Shown here one piece after another: positions 11,401-19,842 of a DNA stretch of 64,000 nucleotides. Source of the stretch: Rhizopus arrhizus (lineage: Eukaryota > Mucoromycota > Mucoromycetes > Mucorales > Rhizopodaceae); contig JAKZZE010000024.1 of the NCBI GenBank assembly GCA_024220505.1, positions 310,001-374,000 of the forward strand, given 5' to 3'. The position numbers and the translations under genes were made by a program. Numbering within the stretch: the first letter of the stretch is position 1; the number at the start of each line of letters is the position of its first letter. The notes under the pieces are model-generated. The model had not been told where the DNA came from. It made no database searches and saw only the letters and a program-made list of their open reading frames with translations.

Positions 11401-13348
11401 TAATCTCTTTGTCAATAACTGGTGCAAGATTAGGATGTCTGATAGCTAAGTTGGTAACAAGAATGTTTAACTTGTGCATCAGATCTAATCCTATTACAAC
11501 TTCAGTATCCAAGGAAAGAGGAAGGACTTCAAAAGAGTGGGATGTATGAATAAGATTTTTATCATTATCACCATAAATAACACTTAATGGAAATTTGGTT
11601 GTACCGAAACGTTTACTAACATTATCACTTGTAGCAAGTATAACGGAACCAGATACATTTCTATCAACTGCAATATTATATTTATTAACAAATTTTGTGT
11701 CTATCGAGCTAAAAGAAGAACCACTATCAACTAGGGCCATAGTGTTCACATTTTCTATAGTGATAGGTACAATTAAAGAATGGTTAGTACTTTTAAATAC
11801 TTCATTCTGTTTTGTTAATTTCTTACAATCATAATTAATAGGATAGCCCTCGTCATCTACGTCCATCAAGTTGCTATCACCACTAGACACCTTGGAAGAT
11901 GCCTGTTGTGGTCTAGCTTGAGGAGTGATGGTGAGGTTAGACTTGCTACCATTGGGCCTTGAAGTATCCAAGCGAACAGAACGGATGGCCCTAGTTGGAC
12001 CTTGATAAGGCTTGTCACGAGGACAGTGAGCAGCATGTTCTTTTGACCAGGGGACATTACCCAAGCAACGATAGCAGTTTTTGGCAACCGAAACAAAAGA
12101 CAAGGAAGGACTAGATGTATCAAGAGACGAATTTACCAAAGAAGGATTTTTGTTCAGTAGATCCTTGTATTTGTTGCATTTTTCAGTTGTGTGATTTGCA
12201 AGACCATGGATTGCGCAACGGAATTTATTTTTCAAATTTCCAACTGAAGAATGTTTCTTCATAGTACCCAGTGAGTTGCTTGATGAGCTGAAGTTCTTTG
12301 GGTTGTACTTTGATGCCTCTGTTCCACTTGCTAGGAGAGATGAAGATGAGGGCTTGGAAGGGGCAGGTTCTTGACGACTTGGGTTACCCACCTCAGAACA
12401 CAAGTTGGATGACAAGACCATTCTAGCTTTTGCTGCAACTTTTGTCACGGAATCTTGTTGATCTCTTCCAAGGTTTAACAAGGAGCGAGAGACCTCCTGA
12501 CGTAAAAAGTTTGGCAACGCACGCTTGTAAATGGATGCTGTCTTGATGTCATCATCCCACTTGGCAGCTCTGCGGATCCTTTGAAAACGATCTGTGAATG
12601 CTTCGATAGATTCCGTCGATCCCATTTTAAGCGATAAGAGCTGGTCCATGTGCTCCAGTTCCTGGGCTACGTCTTGTGCCGCATAGGTCTTGATTATTAT
12701 TTTACGGACCTCAGACCAAGTCAAGCTACGCCCTTTTAATACTTCGTTGAACCATGATCGTTGATCCCTGTTCATTTTGATGGGAACCAGGCGAGACCAA
12801 CTAGCATCAACTGACAAGCCATTAGATTCAATTATTAATGAGAAAGTATCAAGCAGGTCTTCCACTGAATCATGGATATCAGCATCTTTTCTCCAAACAT
12901 TACCACGCCACTGCCATATTGGGAGATCCGATGGGATAAGGTGGTCCAAGCGAGGATTAGGATTTCTGCTTGAGAGATCAGCGCTAAAGGAAGTATCGCT
13001 AATAGGAGGAGGAGGAGGGACACAAAACGCTTGAGCTTCATCAAGAAATTTGATGCAGTTTTGGATATTCACTGCTCGCTCCTGTAACTTCAACAAATCT
13101 TCTTGTGTAGCACCAGCCACAACAGCACGAGCTATTTGCTGTCTAAGGTTTTCCAAAGTAATCCTTAGACCCATGACAGCGTCCACAGAAGGGTCTTCTA
13201 TTTGTGAACTTTCTACAGTAGTAGGTGCCTTTCCCGTATTGGCCATTTCTATGTCTTCATATACTTCAACGTTTTCTTGTACGTTCTTGTTAGATATAGC
13301 ATTTTCATTAAGCATAGATAATTCATAGGTTTGTTCTTTTTCTGTCAT
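8489..13348 (-). CDS. Gag-Pol polyprotein of chromovirus D (Ty3/gypsy), 1,619 aa
   Basis: This single frame encodes the whole retrotransposon polyprotein. In order: a Gag region with a long helical part and Cys/His stretches (CYRCLGNVPWSKEHAAHC); an aspartic protease with VDSGSS near residue 540; reverse transcriptase with FVDD near 865; RNase H starting at YVATDAS near 1,010 and ending DALSRLF; an integrase HHCC zinc finger near 1,185-1,220 (HLEGH...CPDCQ) and DDE core (CIDTAGP, QSDNGTEY, GIVERW); and a C-terminal chromodomain near 1,525-1,575 (YKVRWKGYGEEDDTWEP). Gag and Pol are fused without a frameshift. No inactivating change is visible. The chromodomain places it among chromoviruses, whose integrases are steered to marked chromatin. 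The start is the first ATG (MTEKEQTY), 41 bp inside the 5' LTR boundary. Confidence 0.95.
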   Translation of the reverse strand: MTEKEQTYELSMLNENAISNKNVQENVEVYEDIEMANTGKAPTTVESSQIEDPSVDAVMGLRITLENLRQQIARAVVAGATQEDLLKLQERAVNIQNCIKFLDEAQAFCVPPPPPISDTSFSADLSSRNPNPRLDHLIPSDLPIWQWRGNVWRKDADIHDSVEDLLDTFSLIIESNGLSVDASWSRLVPIKMNRDQRSWFNEVLKGRSLTWSEVRKIIIKTYAAQDVAQELEHMDQLLSLKMGSTESIEAFTDRFQRIRRAAKWDDDIKTASIYKRALPNFLRQEVSRSLLNLGRDQQDSVTKVAAKARMVLSSNLCSEVGNPSRQEPAPSKPSSSSLLASGTEASKYNPKNFSSSSNSLGTMKKHSSVGNLKNKFRCAIHGLANHTTEKCNKYKDLLNKNPSLVNSSLDTSSPSLSFVSVAKNCYRCLGNVPWSKEHAAHCPRDKPYQGPTRAIRSVRLDTSRPNGSKSNLTITPQARPQQASSKVSSGDSNLMDVDDEGYPINYDCKKLTKQNEVFKSTNHSLIVPITIENVNTMALVDSGSSFSSIDTKFVNKYNIAVDRNVSGSVILATSDNVSKRFGTTKFPLSVIYGDNDKNLIHTSHSFEVLPLSLDTEVVIGLDLMHKLNILVTNLAIRHPNLAPVIDKEITDDTPEPNKAPFGTPEQQAHFHNAVKPFVDQNALIPKNSFCTVPESVIRLDTVKGKTAYRAPYRTPFKLLPIMRECIDTWLKDEVIERASPNSDWNSPLTLAPKKDLLGNLTGHRPCLDPRLLNSILVSNDRHPIPKIEEIFDRLQGSTIFTTLDLRQAFHRFQIYEPDRIKTTFTFEGQQYQFRGCPFGLKHIASRYQRVINIVLRDLPYAQAFVDDIIIFSKSYEEHITHVQNIIQRLTKVNLILNPDKCHFAQSTVYLLGFCVDAKGSRLDPRKVTNALTWPRPASGKEIQRFLGLVNYFRKYLPNISEVTAPLDKLRFEGKLDKLWTSEQERAFEKIKALLSSAPLLHHPDLEQPFYVATDASNYSIGAVLYQVIKNETRYIGFMARSLSTSEKNYSTTKRELLAVIFALKKFHPFLWGNPFTLYTDHKALTYLHTQPVANAMMINWLDTILDYNFKIIHRPGIQNILPDALSRLFEPEKTLEGDNKTIKTIVTSQIINSNGSILTSRMMMPADLMTPAPEDRQKLLMDTHLEGHRGAQAIVTALHSDGIHWTKLKEDALEIIRSCPDCQKFNIAKHGYNPLTSIYADAPWDHICIDTAGPFPTSVQGNQYILLVVDVFTRYCVLKALPDKSSLTIALALRSILSLFGRPKIIQSDNGTEYVNELVRLYVESSGIDHRLISAYHPRANGIVERWVGKAKNILHKRLQGRTEDWDLYVDSTQEALNNTHTALHGTRPFSLMFARRPNENKDYNNVLDKTKSPETMKQLETRINEFNDTVLPAIREKIKTSQAASRDKFNQTHRILTDIPTGSQVTLKNVNRVAKSDPLYVGNYTVKRKTQGGSYVLVDATGALLPRDVPPSQIKVISQEVSLSNTDQSESYDVEAVLHHKGSPGNYLYKVRWKGYGEEDDTWEPASHFHDYRPIQKYWSRLSEQEPAREVQLVPKKDTTKKRKNVHRSVNNSKRNRR

Positions 13349-13389
13349 GTCTTGATTATAACCAGTAGTTCAGAATTCGTTAAAAAAAA

Positions 13390-13730
13390 TGAAGTGTTTT
13401 AAGTATTCAAAAATAAGATAAAGAAGAATTAACGAGACCGAACAATAGTTCTAAAGTCGAATACTTTTATTAAAGAAAGATTTCAAGGCTATTTATATTA
13501 GTTGAGCAAGACCTGAGATTAGATGACAAAAATAGTTACGACCGATATGATTTGACATGTATAAGAAAAATTTTATAGACTGATGTTAATAATCAACTGT
13601 TGAGATGAAAGTGAAACTTGGCTGTTTAGGGCAGTGATAATTATCAGGTTCTATTCTTATTCAAACTCATTTGTAAAGATTTAGTCCAGAATGATAAGAC
13701 TGTATCTTATTGACATGTCAAAACATGACA
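13390..13730 (-). repeat. 5' LTR of chromovirus D
   Basis: 341 bp, matching the 3' LTR. It is followed in element orientation by TTTTTTTTAACGAATTC rather than a TGG-starting primer-binding site. Confidence 0.95.
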
Positions 13731-13735
13731 GGCTA

Positions 13736-14570
13736 ATTGCAAATTACACCCATCTGCAAATACAAAGTAAGTAATGAACTAATATAAGCTTAAAAACATA
13801 TATTCTTTTGTATTATTTGTCATAAAAAATAATAAAGTAATCTCTTTACTTGAAACCAAAAAAATTGTGCTTGTATTTGTTAATTATAACTGCCTTGCAA
13901 CAAAATGTGAGCAGAGCTTCTTTACTTTTTATTCTTTTGAGAATATACACGTATTCTTTTGTTATAATGTAAAAGCATTTGTATTTTTATAAAACATATT
14001 TGTTCTTAGATTATTGTTTTCATTTGAATAAGGAATCTTTTATTGCTATGCTCTTTTTTTTTTTTTCACTAGGTCTTTTTTTTAACTTTGTCTTTTTTTT
14101 TTACTTTTAATCTTTCAGCTTCTTTTTTTTTTTTTTTACTAAACGCAACTATTTTGTTACGCCCTGTTACACATTGCTAATGAGCTACGCTAAAGATCAC
14201 AGATTGCCTTCCTAATATGTATTCTTCTGTACAAAATAATCGCACGGTGCTTTTGATTTCCGCATTTTGCCCTCAAAAATAAAAAAAAGAAAATATCGGT
14301 CTTTAAACAATGGAGAGAAATACGCTTTCCAAAAAAAGATCGTTTGTAAAAAAAAACATTTCTTTAAAAATGTGAATAACTCCATGAATATTTACCCTAC
14401 AAATAAAATAATAACATCGTTAAATTTCTTTATTTTTTTCGTATCTAAATCTTTTTTCAAAATTCGAAAATGATCAATACAGCAAGATTTAATTTTTTTC
14501 ACGAAAAAAAGTAGCAATTTGTTACCCAAACGAAGAGCAATCTTGCGCAATCCGGTACCTAATTGGAACG
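13736..14570. repeat. Right non-coding arm of CACTA copy 2
   Basis: This corresponds to 2,470-3,330 of copy 1, including T-tracts at 14,050-14,140. There is no gene; the 68-codon frames seen in both copies are AT-rich and carry no recognisable domain. Confidence 0.65.
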
Positions 14571-14583
14571 ATTATTTGCAGTG

Positions 14584-14639
14584 CAAAAGTGCTTGATGCA
14601 CTCGGCAAACAGAACATGTAGAGGGGCAGGGAAGGGATA
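14584..14639 (-). repeat. SINE copy S2, 5' part
   Basis: This continues S2 beyond the CACTA insertion and matches the S1/S3 stretch AAGTGCTTGATGCACTCGGC onward. It ends abruptly at the next 14-nt tag (14,640-14,653), so S2 is 5'-truncated. Confidence 0.8.
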
Positions 14640-14653
14640 GGGGATGTAGCTCA
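14640..14653 (+). repeat. 14-nt tRNA 5'-end tag next to SINE S3
   Basis: GGGGATGTAGCTCA is read as the target duplication left when S3 inserted at the 5' end of the tRNA-Ala gene. Confidence 0.85.
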
Positions 14654-15180
14654 GGTTAAAGATTTTATATTTTATTGGATAATTGCAGGCGACAAATATG
14701 TCATTATTGCTATCCACAGTGATAAACTGGAAAGCATACAAACTATTATGGGGGAGGAGGGAAAGGAAGAAAGAAGGAACGGATTATTATTGGGGGGAGC
14801 TGGAACCAGAGACGAAGACTTGAGGCAGGAACAGAACGCGCTTCATTAAGCCCGGGCTGGGCATCCCGGCACCGCGGACCAACAACGCTCGACAAGCAAC
14901 CGACGCAGACCAACCGACCAGAACAGCAGTGGCGTTAAAACCAGTATTATCGTCAAGAGCGCACACCAAAGTCCCCCGAAAGGGAAGGAAAGTAGACAGA
15001 TGCTCAGCTGCTACGCAACGCAACACACAGGCGGAGAAACAAAAGTGCTTGATGCACTCGGCAAACAGAACATGTAGAGGGGCAGGGAAGGGATAGATCC
15101 GAAGATCCTATCAGGGGTCGAACTTGCGACCACACCAATAATAGTCAGACGCTCTACCGACTGAGCTACATCCACATCCC
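14654..15180 (-). repeat. SINE copy S3, complete, tRNA-derived head to LINE-like tail (527 bp)
   Basis: Read on the minus strand, it starts with a tRNA-like head (GGATGTAGCTCAGTCGGTAG...GTTCGACCCC). A GC-rich unrelated body of about 370 bp follows, then a 3' tail shared with the LINE (hairpin at 14,691-14,702, then GCCTGCAA...AAATCTTTAACC). This is the classic tripartite layout of a tRNA-derived SINE mobilised by a partner LINE. The body keeps a 79-codon open frame (15,026-14,787). Confidence 0.85.
15114..15168 (-). promoter_or_regulatory. Internal RNA polymerase III promoter of SINE S3 (A box and B box)
   Basis: The A box TAGCTCAGTCGG lies at 15,168-15,157 and the B box GTTCGACCCC at 15,123-15,114. 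Spacing is close to that of a tRNA gene. The anticodon stem does not pair (TCTGA against TGGTG), so this is a tRNA-derived promoter and not a working tRNA. Confidence 0.7.
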
Positions 15181-15194
15181 GGGGATGTAGCTCA
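15181..15194 (+). repeat. 14-nt target-site duplication at the 3' end of LINE G
   Basis: GGGGATGTAGCTCA is identical to tRNA-Ala positions 1-14 (20,036-20,049). Together they form the 14-bp target duplication of the LINE. Confidence 0.9.
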
Positions 15195-15463
15195 GGTTAA
15201 AGATTTTGTTTTTATTAAATAACGAAGATATATTGCAGGCGACTAAAAAGTCATTATTGCATCTTCATGTACAAAAAAAGAGAATAAGATACAAAAAAAG
15301 GAGCCTGAGAAACAGAAAAACTCCAAAAAAAAGATAGAGAAAAAAGATGAGATTGACTGCCTACTTCCACAACTTAGCTGACCTACTGTCACAGCCCAAC
15401 GGTAAGGAACTTTGATGGCTTTACTTCCGTGGGGGATCAGCAGGAGACAGGCAAAGAAGGGTT
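15195..15463 (-). other. 3' UTR and recognition tail of LINE G
   Basis: Pyrimidine-rich in element orientation. The last 70 bp match the SINE tails, including the hairpin GACT-TTTT-AGTC (15,252-15,241 on the minus strand), where the SINEs have GACA-TATT-TGTC. The tail is probably what the LINE reverse transcriptase recognises. Confidence 0.75.
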
Positions 15464-18400
15464 TCAGTCAGAGTTATGAGAAGAGCGAGAATACCAAGAG
15501 GCACCAGGAGAAGAGTCAATAGCATAGAAGCTATCAGGACGGCACAGACGTTGTATATGCCAGAGCATCAACAAGAGAGATGACCACCAAGGAGGACAGC
15601 GAGCTGAGCGACCAAGAGGCAACGAGGAAAGAGCAAAGTCTATAGGGTAAGACCCAGGAGGACAGCGAGGAAGGTCAGACCAAAGGAAAGACGGGATCAG
15701 ATCACACTCGAGGAAGTGACGACGAGAGCGACGATCACGGCCACACGGACAATCTTCAGGCTTACCTGGCAGCCAGCCAAGACGCCAACGAACCAAGAGA
15801 GAGCGTTCTGCACGAGTAGCAGGAACGTATAAGATGGGATCAACCACCAGAGCAGGGCGACATGCGCGTAGGAGAACCTGAGTAGTGGAGGTGGCGAGAG
15901 AGATGACTTGACGCTCACGATACTGGCGGAAGAAGGTCTTGAGCCGAGCATCGGAGGACGGAGGAGGAGAAGGCAAAGCCAAGAAAAGCGGATTCTTTTG
16001 AAGATGAACCTTGATGCGAGATACTGGAAGCGTTGACGAAAGTAGAGACAGCAGGCAAGAACCAGGAAGAGAACGAACACGTAGACAGTAGCGAGTGATA
16101 AGCACATCTATGCGGTGGCGCATAGATGGCAGTGTTGTAATGTGCTTGATAATCGTAGTAGAAGAGGTACGATGGCCACCAACCAAGAGACGGAGACAGC
16201 GATCTTGTAAGCTTTCAATAGACTTGAGATCAGTTGCCGTCAGCCGAGATATGGCTAGGCCATACTCAAACTTCGGGCGAACAAAGGTGGCATAGATGCG
16301 TGAGCAGAGCAAAAGAGAGAAACCTTGACGATTGACACCAATCTTGTTCAGGATAGCCATAACCTTGATGACACCAGGAGACCGGAGAGAAACCAAAGAG
16401 GGAGCAGAGAGACCAGACTTGACGAAGGGCACTCCAAGATATACGAAGTCATCCACCAAAGGCAGAGGAGTATCATATAACTGGAGGCGATCGGACGAGG
16501 AAGAAGATGATGGTGGGTGGTTGAGCACCGCACATTTTGTAGGGTTCCATCGATAACCCAGAGACAGCGAATGTTGTTCACATAGCTTGAGCATCTCTTT
16601 GACTGACTTTGCCGAGCCAATGACTGCGACATCGTCAGCAAAGAGGAGAGAGTTCACTGGGACCATACCAGCATCGGAGCGACCAGAGGAGGGAACCAAA
16701 TGGGTGGCAGGAGCAGCGACTTGACGAAGTAAGGAGGGTAGAGTGTTGATGTACACCGAGTACAAGTGAGGACTGAGAACAGAACCTTGCAAGACACCGG
16801 TGACAGGAGAGAAAGGAGCGGACGAGTGATTGGACACCAAGACAGACACCGAGACATCATCAAACAGATGGACCAAGAGAGACAGGAACGGACTTGACGC
16901 ACCAGAGCGAGAGAGAGCATCCCAGATAACTCGCCGGTCGACGGTATCGTAGGCCGACTTGATATCCAGGAATGCCACCACAGGAAACCGATGGGAGCGA
17001 CGGTAGTACGATTGTATCAGTTCATGTAGGCATAGAGCCTGATCCAGAGCAGACCGACGAGGACGGAAACCACCTTGAGCAAGGTCAAGAGGAGGAGAGA
17101 CAGAGGACAACCATGGAGACAGCGACAGCTCAAGTAGCTTGCGGAATATTGATGTGAGTGAGATCGGACGGTAGTTTGAGGGAAGTGATGAATCACCTTT
17201 CTTGAAGATAGGGTATACTTGAGCATGTCGCCAGAGAGAAGGAACATAGGACCATTGCCAGCATAGAGTGAAGAACCAGGAAAGAATGAACGACAGGTCA
17301 GTACTGATCGGCTTGAGCATCTCGGCCTTGATGTGATCAGCACCAGGAGCTTTGCGCGTAGGCAGTTGACCGATAAGTGAAGCCAATGTTGCAGGCGAGA
17401 ATATTGAAGTGTTGAAATGAGCGGAATGAGCAGTAGATGTAAGAATTTGAGCAGCAGCACCAGAAGAGACAACCAAAGGAGACGAACCAGGAGGACCAAA
17501 GGGCAAACCAAGAGAAGACGGATCAGGAGGAGCAGGCGGACGGACAGATGGAAGCAAGTGACCATCATAGACAGAAGCCAAGTGACGAGCCATTATTTCC
17601 ACTGCCGTAGCCGGACCATCAGGATGAGAGAATGAGGATGATGTGAGGTGGCGATGTTTGAGCTGCTTTACTTTGGATATGGCTTTAGTAAAGTCAGACT
17701 CAAGGGACTTGCAGAACGCTTGCCAAGAGAGACGTTTGGCATTAGCCACAGCTTGACGAAAGGAGGTATTCGCTTGTTGATGTTGATGCCACCAATAGAC
17801 TTTGTCAATACCAAAGGCACGACGCCATCTACGGTAACATCTGTTGCGGAAATCAGCAGCATCTTGAAGTTGTTGTGTCCAGTACTTTTTCCAATGGGAT
17901 GGACGAGGAGGACGATCACCGACAGAAGAGTCAAGAGAGCGGTAGATAATGTTGTTGAGCGACGCGTTGAGGTCGTCAATAGGCGGACGTGAAGAAGGAG
18001 GGTGTTGAACCAACCTTTTCAGTTGAGAAAGCAATGGAGCAGAGGACGTACGAAAGGTATCTTGATAGAGTTGACATGGATCAGGTTCACCAAGGCGAGA
18101 CAAGTTCCATAGTCGACGAGGATGAATAGTAGCATCAGGTGTATCAGATAATGACTCAGAGGCACTTGACGGAGCAAAAGAAAATGACAGCGTAAGTAGA
18201 CGATGGTCAGAACCAAGAGACAAGTCAGACGCGATGTCAAGGCGAGGAGACATCAATGACGCGTTTGTTAAAAACATGTCAATGATGCTACTCATCTCTC
18301 GATCATCACGAAACCCGACCCAGGTAGGAATACCATGAGCCAGTGGGCCGTTCAGAACGGTCAAAGAGCGATCAGCAAGCCAGCGAGCCATAGCAGCACC

Positions 18401-18859
18401 ACGAGGAGAGACCAATGCATCACCAGTGAGGTCACCAAGACGAGCATTAAAGTCGCCACAGATAAAAGAATTGGGAAGAGAAGGGATGGAGGAAAGTACA
18501 TCAATGAATTCAGAGTTGGAAAGAGGAGGAGGAACATACAAACAATGAATGCGAAAGGGTCCAACCTTCAACGAAAGGGTATACCGATTCGGTGAAGGAA
18601 GTTGAGAGACAGGAAAGGGACAAGAAGGAGAGACCAGAGCAGTAACACCCATCGAACCACGGTTGGCCGAAGGTACAGGCACACCATACACATGATACTG
18701 CATCCAGTCAGTAGGAAGAAGAGAAGGGGAAAGAAGCCAAGTCTCGGTGATGAAAAGGAGAGTAGAGGAGAGACAATGAGACAAGACCTCATGAACGGTC
18801 GTGGTCCGAAGACCATTCGCGTTCCAAAGGCTTATAGAAAGGTGTTGGACCTCACTCAT
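15464..18859 (-). CDS. LINE G ORF2: AP-like endonuclease plus reverse transcriptase, 1,131 aa
   Basis: The N-terminal 235 residues form an apurinic-like (exonuclease/endonuclease/phosphatase fold) endonuclease with WNANGL, ITETWL, CGDFNARLGD and GSDHRLL. Reverse transcriptase follows, with FADD near residue 740 as catalytic box and the preceding blocks (GGFRPRRS, LDIKSAYDTV, GVLQGSVLSP). A C-terminal Cys/His cluster (CPCGRDRRSRRHFLEC) is present. No RNase H domain is seen. The start codon overlaps the ORF1 stop as ATGA (18,859-18,856), which suggests termination-reinitiation. The protein nicks the target, here apparently the 5' end of a tRNA gene, and reverse-transcribes its RNA there. The frame is uninterrupted. 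Confidence 0.93.
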   Translation of the reverse strand: MSEVQHLSISLWNANGLRTTTVHEVLSHCLSSTLLFITETWLLSPSLLPTDWMQYHVYGVPVPSANRGSMGVTALVSPSCPFPVSQLPSPNRYTLSLKVGPFRIHCLYVPPPLSNSEFIDVLSSIPSLPNSFICGDFNARLGDLTGDALVSPRGAAMARWLADRSLTVLNGPLAHGIPTWVGFRDDREMSSIIDMFLTNASLMSPRLDIASDLSLGSDHRLLTLSFSFAPSSASESLSDTPDATIHPRRLWNLSRLGEPDPCQLYQDTFRTSSAPLLSQLKRLVQHPPSSRPPIDDLNASLNNIIYRSLDSSVGDRPPRPSHWKKYWTQQLQDAADFRNRCYRRWRRAFGIDKVYWWHQHQQANTSFRQAVANAKRLSWQAFCKSLESDFTKAISKVKQLKHRHLTSSSFSHPDGPATAVEIMARHLASVYDGHLLPSVRPPAPPDPSSLGLPFGPPGSSPLVVSSGAAAQILTSTAHSAHFNTSIFSPATLASLIGQLPTRKAPGADHIKAEMLKPISTDLSFILSWFFTLCWQWSYVPSLWRHAQVYPIFKKGDSSLPSNYRPISLTSIFRKLLELSLSPWLSSVSPPLDLAQGGFRPRRSALDQALCLHELIQSYYRRSHRFPVVAFLDIKSAYDTVDRRVIWDALSRSGASSPFLSLLVHLFDDVSVSVLVSNHSSAPFSPVTGVLQGSVLSPHLYSVYINTLPSLLRQVAAPATHLVPSSGRSDAGMVPVNSLLFADDVAVIGSAKSVKEMLKLCEQHSLSLGYRWNPTKCAVLNHPPSSSSSSDRLQLYDTPLPLVDDFVYLGVPFVKSGLSAPSLVSLRSPGVIKVMAILNKIGVNRQGFSLLLCSRIYATFVRPKFEYGLAISRLTATDLKSIESLQDRCLRLLVGGHRTSSTTIIKHITTLPSMRHRIDVLITRYCLRVRSLPGSCLLSLLSSTLPVSRIKVHLQKNPLFLALPSPPPSSDARLKTFFRQYRERQVISLATSTTQVLLRACRPALVVDPILYVPATRAERSLLVRWRLGWLPGKPEDCPCGRDRRSRRHFLECDLIPSFLWSDLPRCPPGSYPIDFALSSLPLGRSARCPPWWSSLLLMLWHIQRLCRPDSFYAIDSSPGASWYSRSSHNSD

Positions 18860-19842
18860 AATGAGTGTGATCCAGCACTAGCGGAATCAGAGACCAAAGC
18901 ATCTGACATGACCGTGTCACCACGGAAAGCAGCGCCTGGATCTCGACCACGAGAAGCAAAAGAGGAAGGGGGAGGGGAAGACAGAATCTGACTCAAAGAG
19001 TCGTCATCAAGCCAACCCTTGGAACAAAAGTACTTACCTACGGGACCCACTAGATGAGCACGGCCAGCACCAAGACGAGAGAGAGCACGGGAGCAGCGAG
19101 TGAACTGAAGCTCAGCACATTCATTAGCCTTGTCAGCCGATGAAAGATGCTGGAGCTCAGGATCCGCCAAGTTGATAGGATCCAGAGGATCAAAACCGTC
19201 AACCAACGGAACCTTGGCAGCAGCGAGAAGAGAGATCACCTCTTCTTTGTAGAGAACATGCACCAAAAGGCCAATGACCTTAGGGCCAGGGAAGCAGATG
19301 TCCAAGACACGAGAGAGATCAAAACCAAGTAAACGCAGATTGCGTCTGACTTCAGCACGGGTGAGTTTACGTTTACGATTCAAGTACAAGTACTCGAACC
19401 CACGAGGAGCAGAGGGGTCAACAGGCATGAAAGTACGGCCAGCAGCAAGTTTTCTTTTTTTGGTTACCGGTTTTGAAACAGAACGGGCAGCAACAGCACT
19501 GTAGGTAGGCACAGAGACATTGGAAGCTTGGTTAGCAGGATTATCAACTATGGTAGAGGAGGAGGCAACATTGGAAGCAGTGGCAGTTGACAATTTGGCG
19601 GAAGCTGATTTCAATTGGGCATGGAGATTAGCAATCTCGGCCTTTAATGTTGCATTTTCATTACGCAATGTTGACAATTCGTTTAAAATGTCGTCGTGAG
19701 TCGTAACACGTTCTTGAAGCGTGTTAACAGTATTCAGAAGGTATTTGAAAACATTTGAAATGTCATTTGGGTTCGACATGTCGACATTTGCAACGGCATT
19801 TGGCGACATCTGCAAATTAGCAGGGGTGAAATGTTGGGACAT
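18856..19842 (-). CDS. LINE G ORF1: coiled-coil RNA-binding-type protein, 328 aa
   Basis: This is the upstream frame of the LINE. Residues about 35-85 form a heptad-rich coiled coil (VNTLQERVTTHDDILNELST). A low-complexity Ser/Ala/Val stretch and a basic patch (KKRKLAAGR) follow, then a folded region (EYLYLNRKRKLTRAEVRRNL) that might be an RRM-like fold. No CCHC knuckle is seen. By analogy with other LINEs it should trimerise and coat the element RNA. The assignment rests on position and coiled coil, not on clear sequence similarity. Confidence 0.8.
   Translation of the reverse strand: MSQHFTPANLQMSPNAVANVDMSNPNDISNVFKYLLNTVNTLQERVTTHDDILNELSTLRNENATLKAEIANLHAQLKSASAKLSTATASNVASSSTIVDNPANQASNVSVPTYSAVAARSVSKPVTKKRKLAAGRTFMPVDPSAPRGFEYLYLNRKRKLTRAEVRRNLRLLGFDLSRVLDICFPGPKVIGLLVHVLYKEEVISLLAAAKVPLVDGFDPLDPINLADPELQHLSSADKANECAELQFTRCSRALSRLGAGRAHLVGPVGKYFCSKGWLDDDSLSQILSSPPPSSFASRGRDPGAAFRGDTVMSDALVSDSASAGSHSL

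Larger units (their letters stand above)
7726..13730 (-). mobile_element. Full-length Ty3/gypsy chromovirus D (6,005 bp), intact
   Basis: Two 341-bp LTRs (7,726-8,066 and 13,390-13,730) look identical by eye. They begin TG and end CA, and are flanked by the 5-bp target duplication GGCTA (7,721-7,725 and 13,731-13,735). The element is read on the minus strand. Its polypurine tract GGAAGGGGGCAA directly precedes the 3' LTR. One uninterrupted gag-pol frame and matched LTRs indicate a recent, possibly still competent insertion. Confidence 0.95.
5914..14583. mobile_element. CACTA-type element copy 2, internally deleted, with chromovirus D nested inside
   Basis: The left terminus CACTGCAAATAAT begins at 5,914 and the matching inverted terminus ends at 14,583. 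The flanking CAA at 5,911-5,913 and 14,584-14,586 is a 3-bp target duplication, as expected for CACTA elements. Joining the flanks restores SINE sequence ..GAGAAACAAAAGTGC.. seen in S1. Without chromovirus D and its TSD the element is about 2.7 kb and has no transposase, so it is a non-autonomous derivative of the copy 1 family. The motif GGGTAACAAAT occurs near both ends. Confidence 0.85.

Noticed and set aside
15105..15176. Second tRNA gene upstream of the LINE
   Set aside because: The A and B boxes are present but the anticodon stem does not pair and the sequence continues into the SINE body, so it is a tRNA-derived SINE head.
16348..18816. Numerous long frames antisense or out of frame within LINE ORF2
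   Set aside because: Shadows of the GC-rich ORF2; none carries a recognisable domain.
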